Positions 6,009-6,044 of a stretch of 6,044 nucleotides of DNA are shown in pieces. Position 1 is the first letter of the stretch. Every line of letters starts with the position of its first letter. The stretch covers positions 1 through 6,044 of the forward strand of contig CAAGJS010000106.1 in NCBI GenBank assembly GCA_900770275.1. Direction: 5' to 3'. The position numbers and the translations under genes are program-made. The DNA comes from Erysipelotrichaceae bacterium (GTDB taxonomy: Bacteria; Bacillota_I; Bacilli_A; Erysipelotrichales; Erysipelotrichaceae). The notes below the pieces were generated by a model. It saw nothing but the letters and a program-made list of their open reading frames with translations, made no database searches and had not been told where the DNA came from.

Positions 6009-6044
6009 GTGATTCGGTTAACATTAGCGTAGACATACGATGGA

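Noticed and set aside
6009..6044. A possible start of a next gene near the right edge (ATG at 6040).
   Set aside because: Only 5 nt remain and no ribosome binding site precedes it.

Overview
The window looks like ordinary chromosomal DNA from a mid-GC Bacillota (Firmicutes) bacterium. The grounds are AGGAGG-type ribosome binding sites, compact intergenic gaps, hairpin terminators, and gene families typical of fermentative low-to-mid GC Gram-positives. An Erysipelotrichia- or Clostridia-like gut organism is my guess from the protein flavour; the sequence alone does not prove it. There are no phage, IS, CRISPR, tRNA or rRNA features, and no undescribed multi-gene system that I can support.

Layout: positions 1-92 hold only a strong hairpin terminator at the 3' end of a leftward gene. 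Positions 93-1043 (minus) encode a protein of the L-lactate/2-hydroxyacid dehydrogenase family. Its substrate-specificity and allosteric positions are not those of a classical lactate dehydrogenase and resemble L-2-hydroxyisocaproate dehydrogenase. A 119-bp gap with a hairpin separates it from a leftward PfkB-family sugar kinase at 1163-2080, most like 1-phosphofructokinase (fruK). A 201-bp divergent intergenic region (2081-2281) carries promoter-like elements for both directions. It also holds an inverted repeat, TTGAC-N6-GTCAA, overlapping the likely -35 of the rightward operon.

Rightward, two translationally coupled genes (2282-4048 and 4045-5958, ATGA overlap) encode the two half-transporters of a heterodimeric type IV ABC exporter of the BmrCD/TM287-288/LmrCD kind. 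The first subunit has the degenerate Walker B (Asp for Glu) and lacks the switch histidine. The second has a normal Walker B and switch histidine but a non-canonical LSQGQ signature. These changes combine into one degenerate and one canonical ATP site, as known for this family. A clear terminator at 5979-6008 ends the operon, and nothing is recognisable after it.

The leftward genes link sugar phosphate entry into glycolysis with disposal of reducing equivalents by 2-ketoacid reduction. The rightward operon is an export function, probably drugs or amphiphilic compounds, and probably controlled by a regulator encoded elsewhere. The most useful second looks are the dehydrogenase's likely substrate and the candidate operator in front of the exporter.
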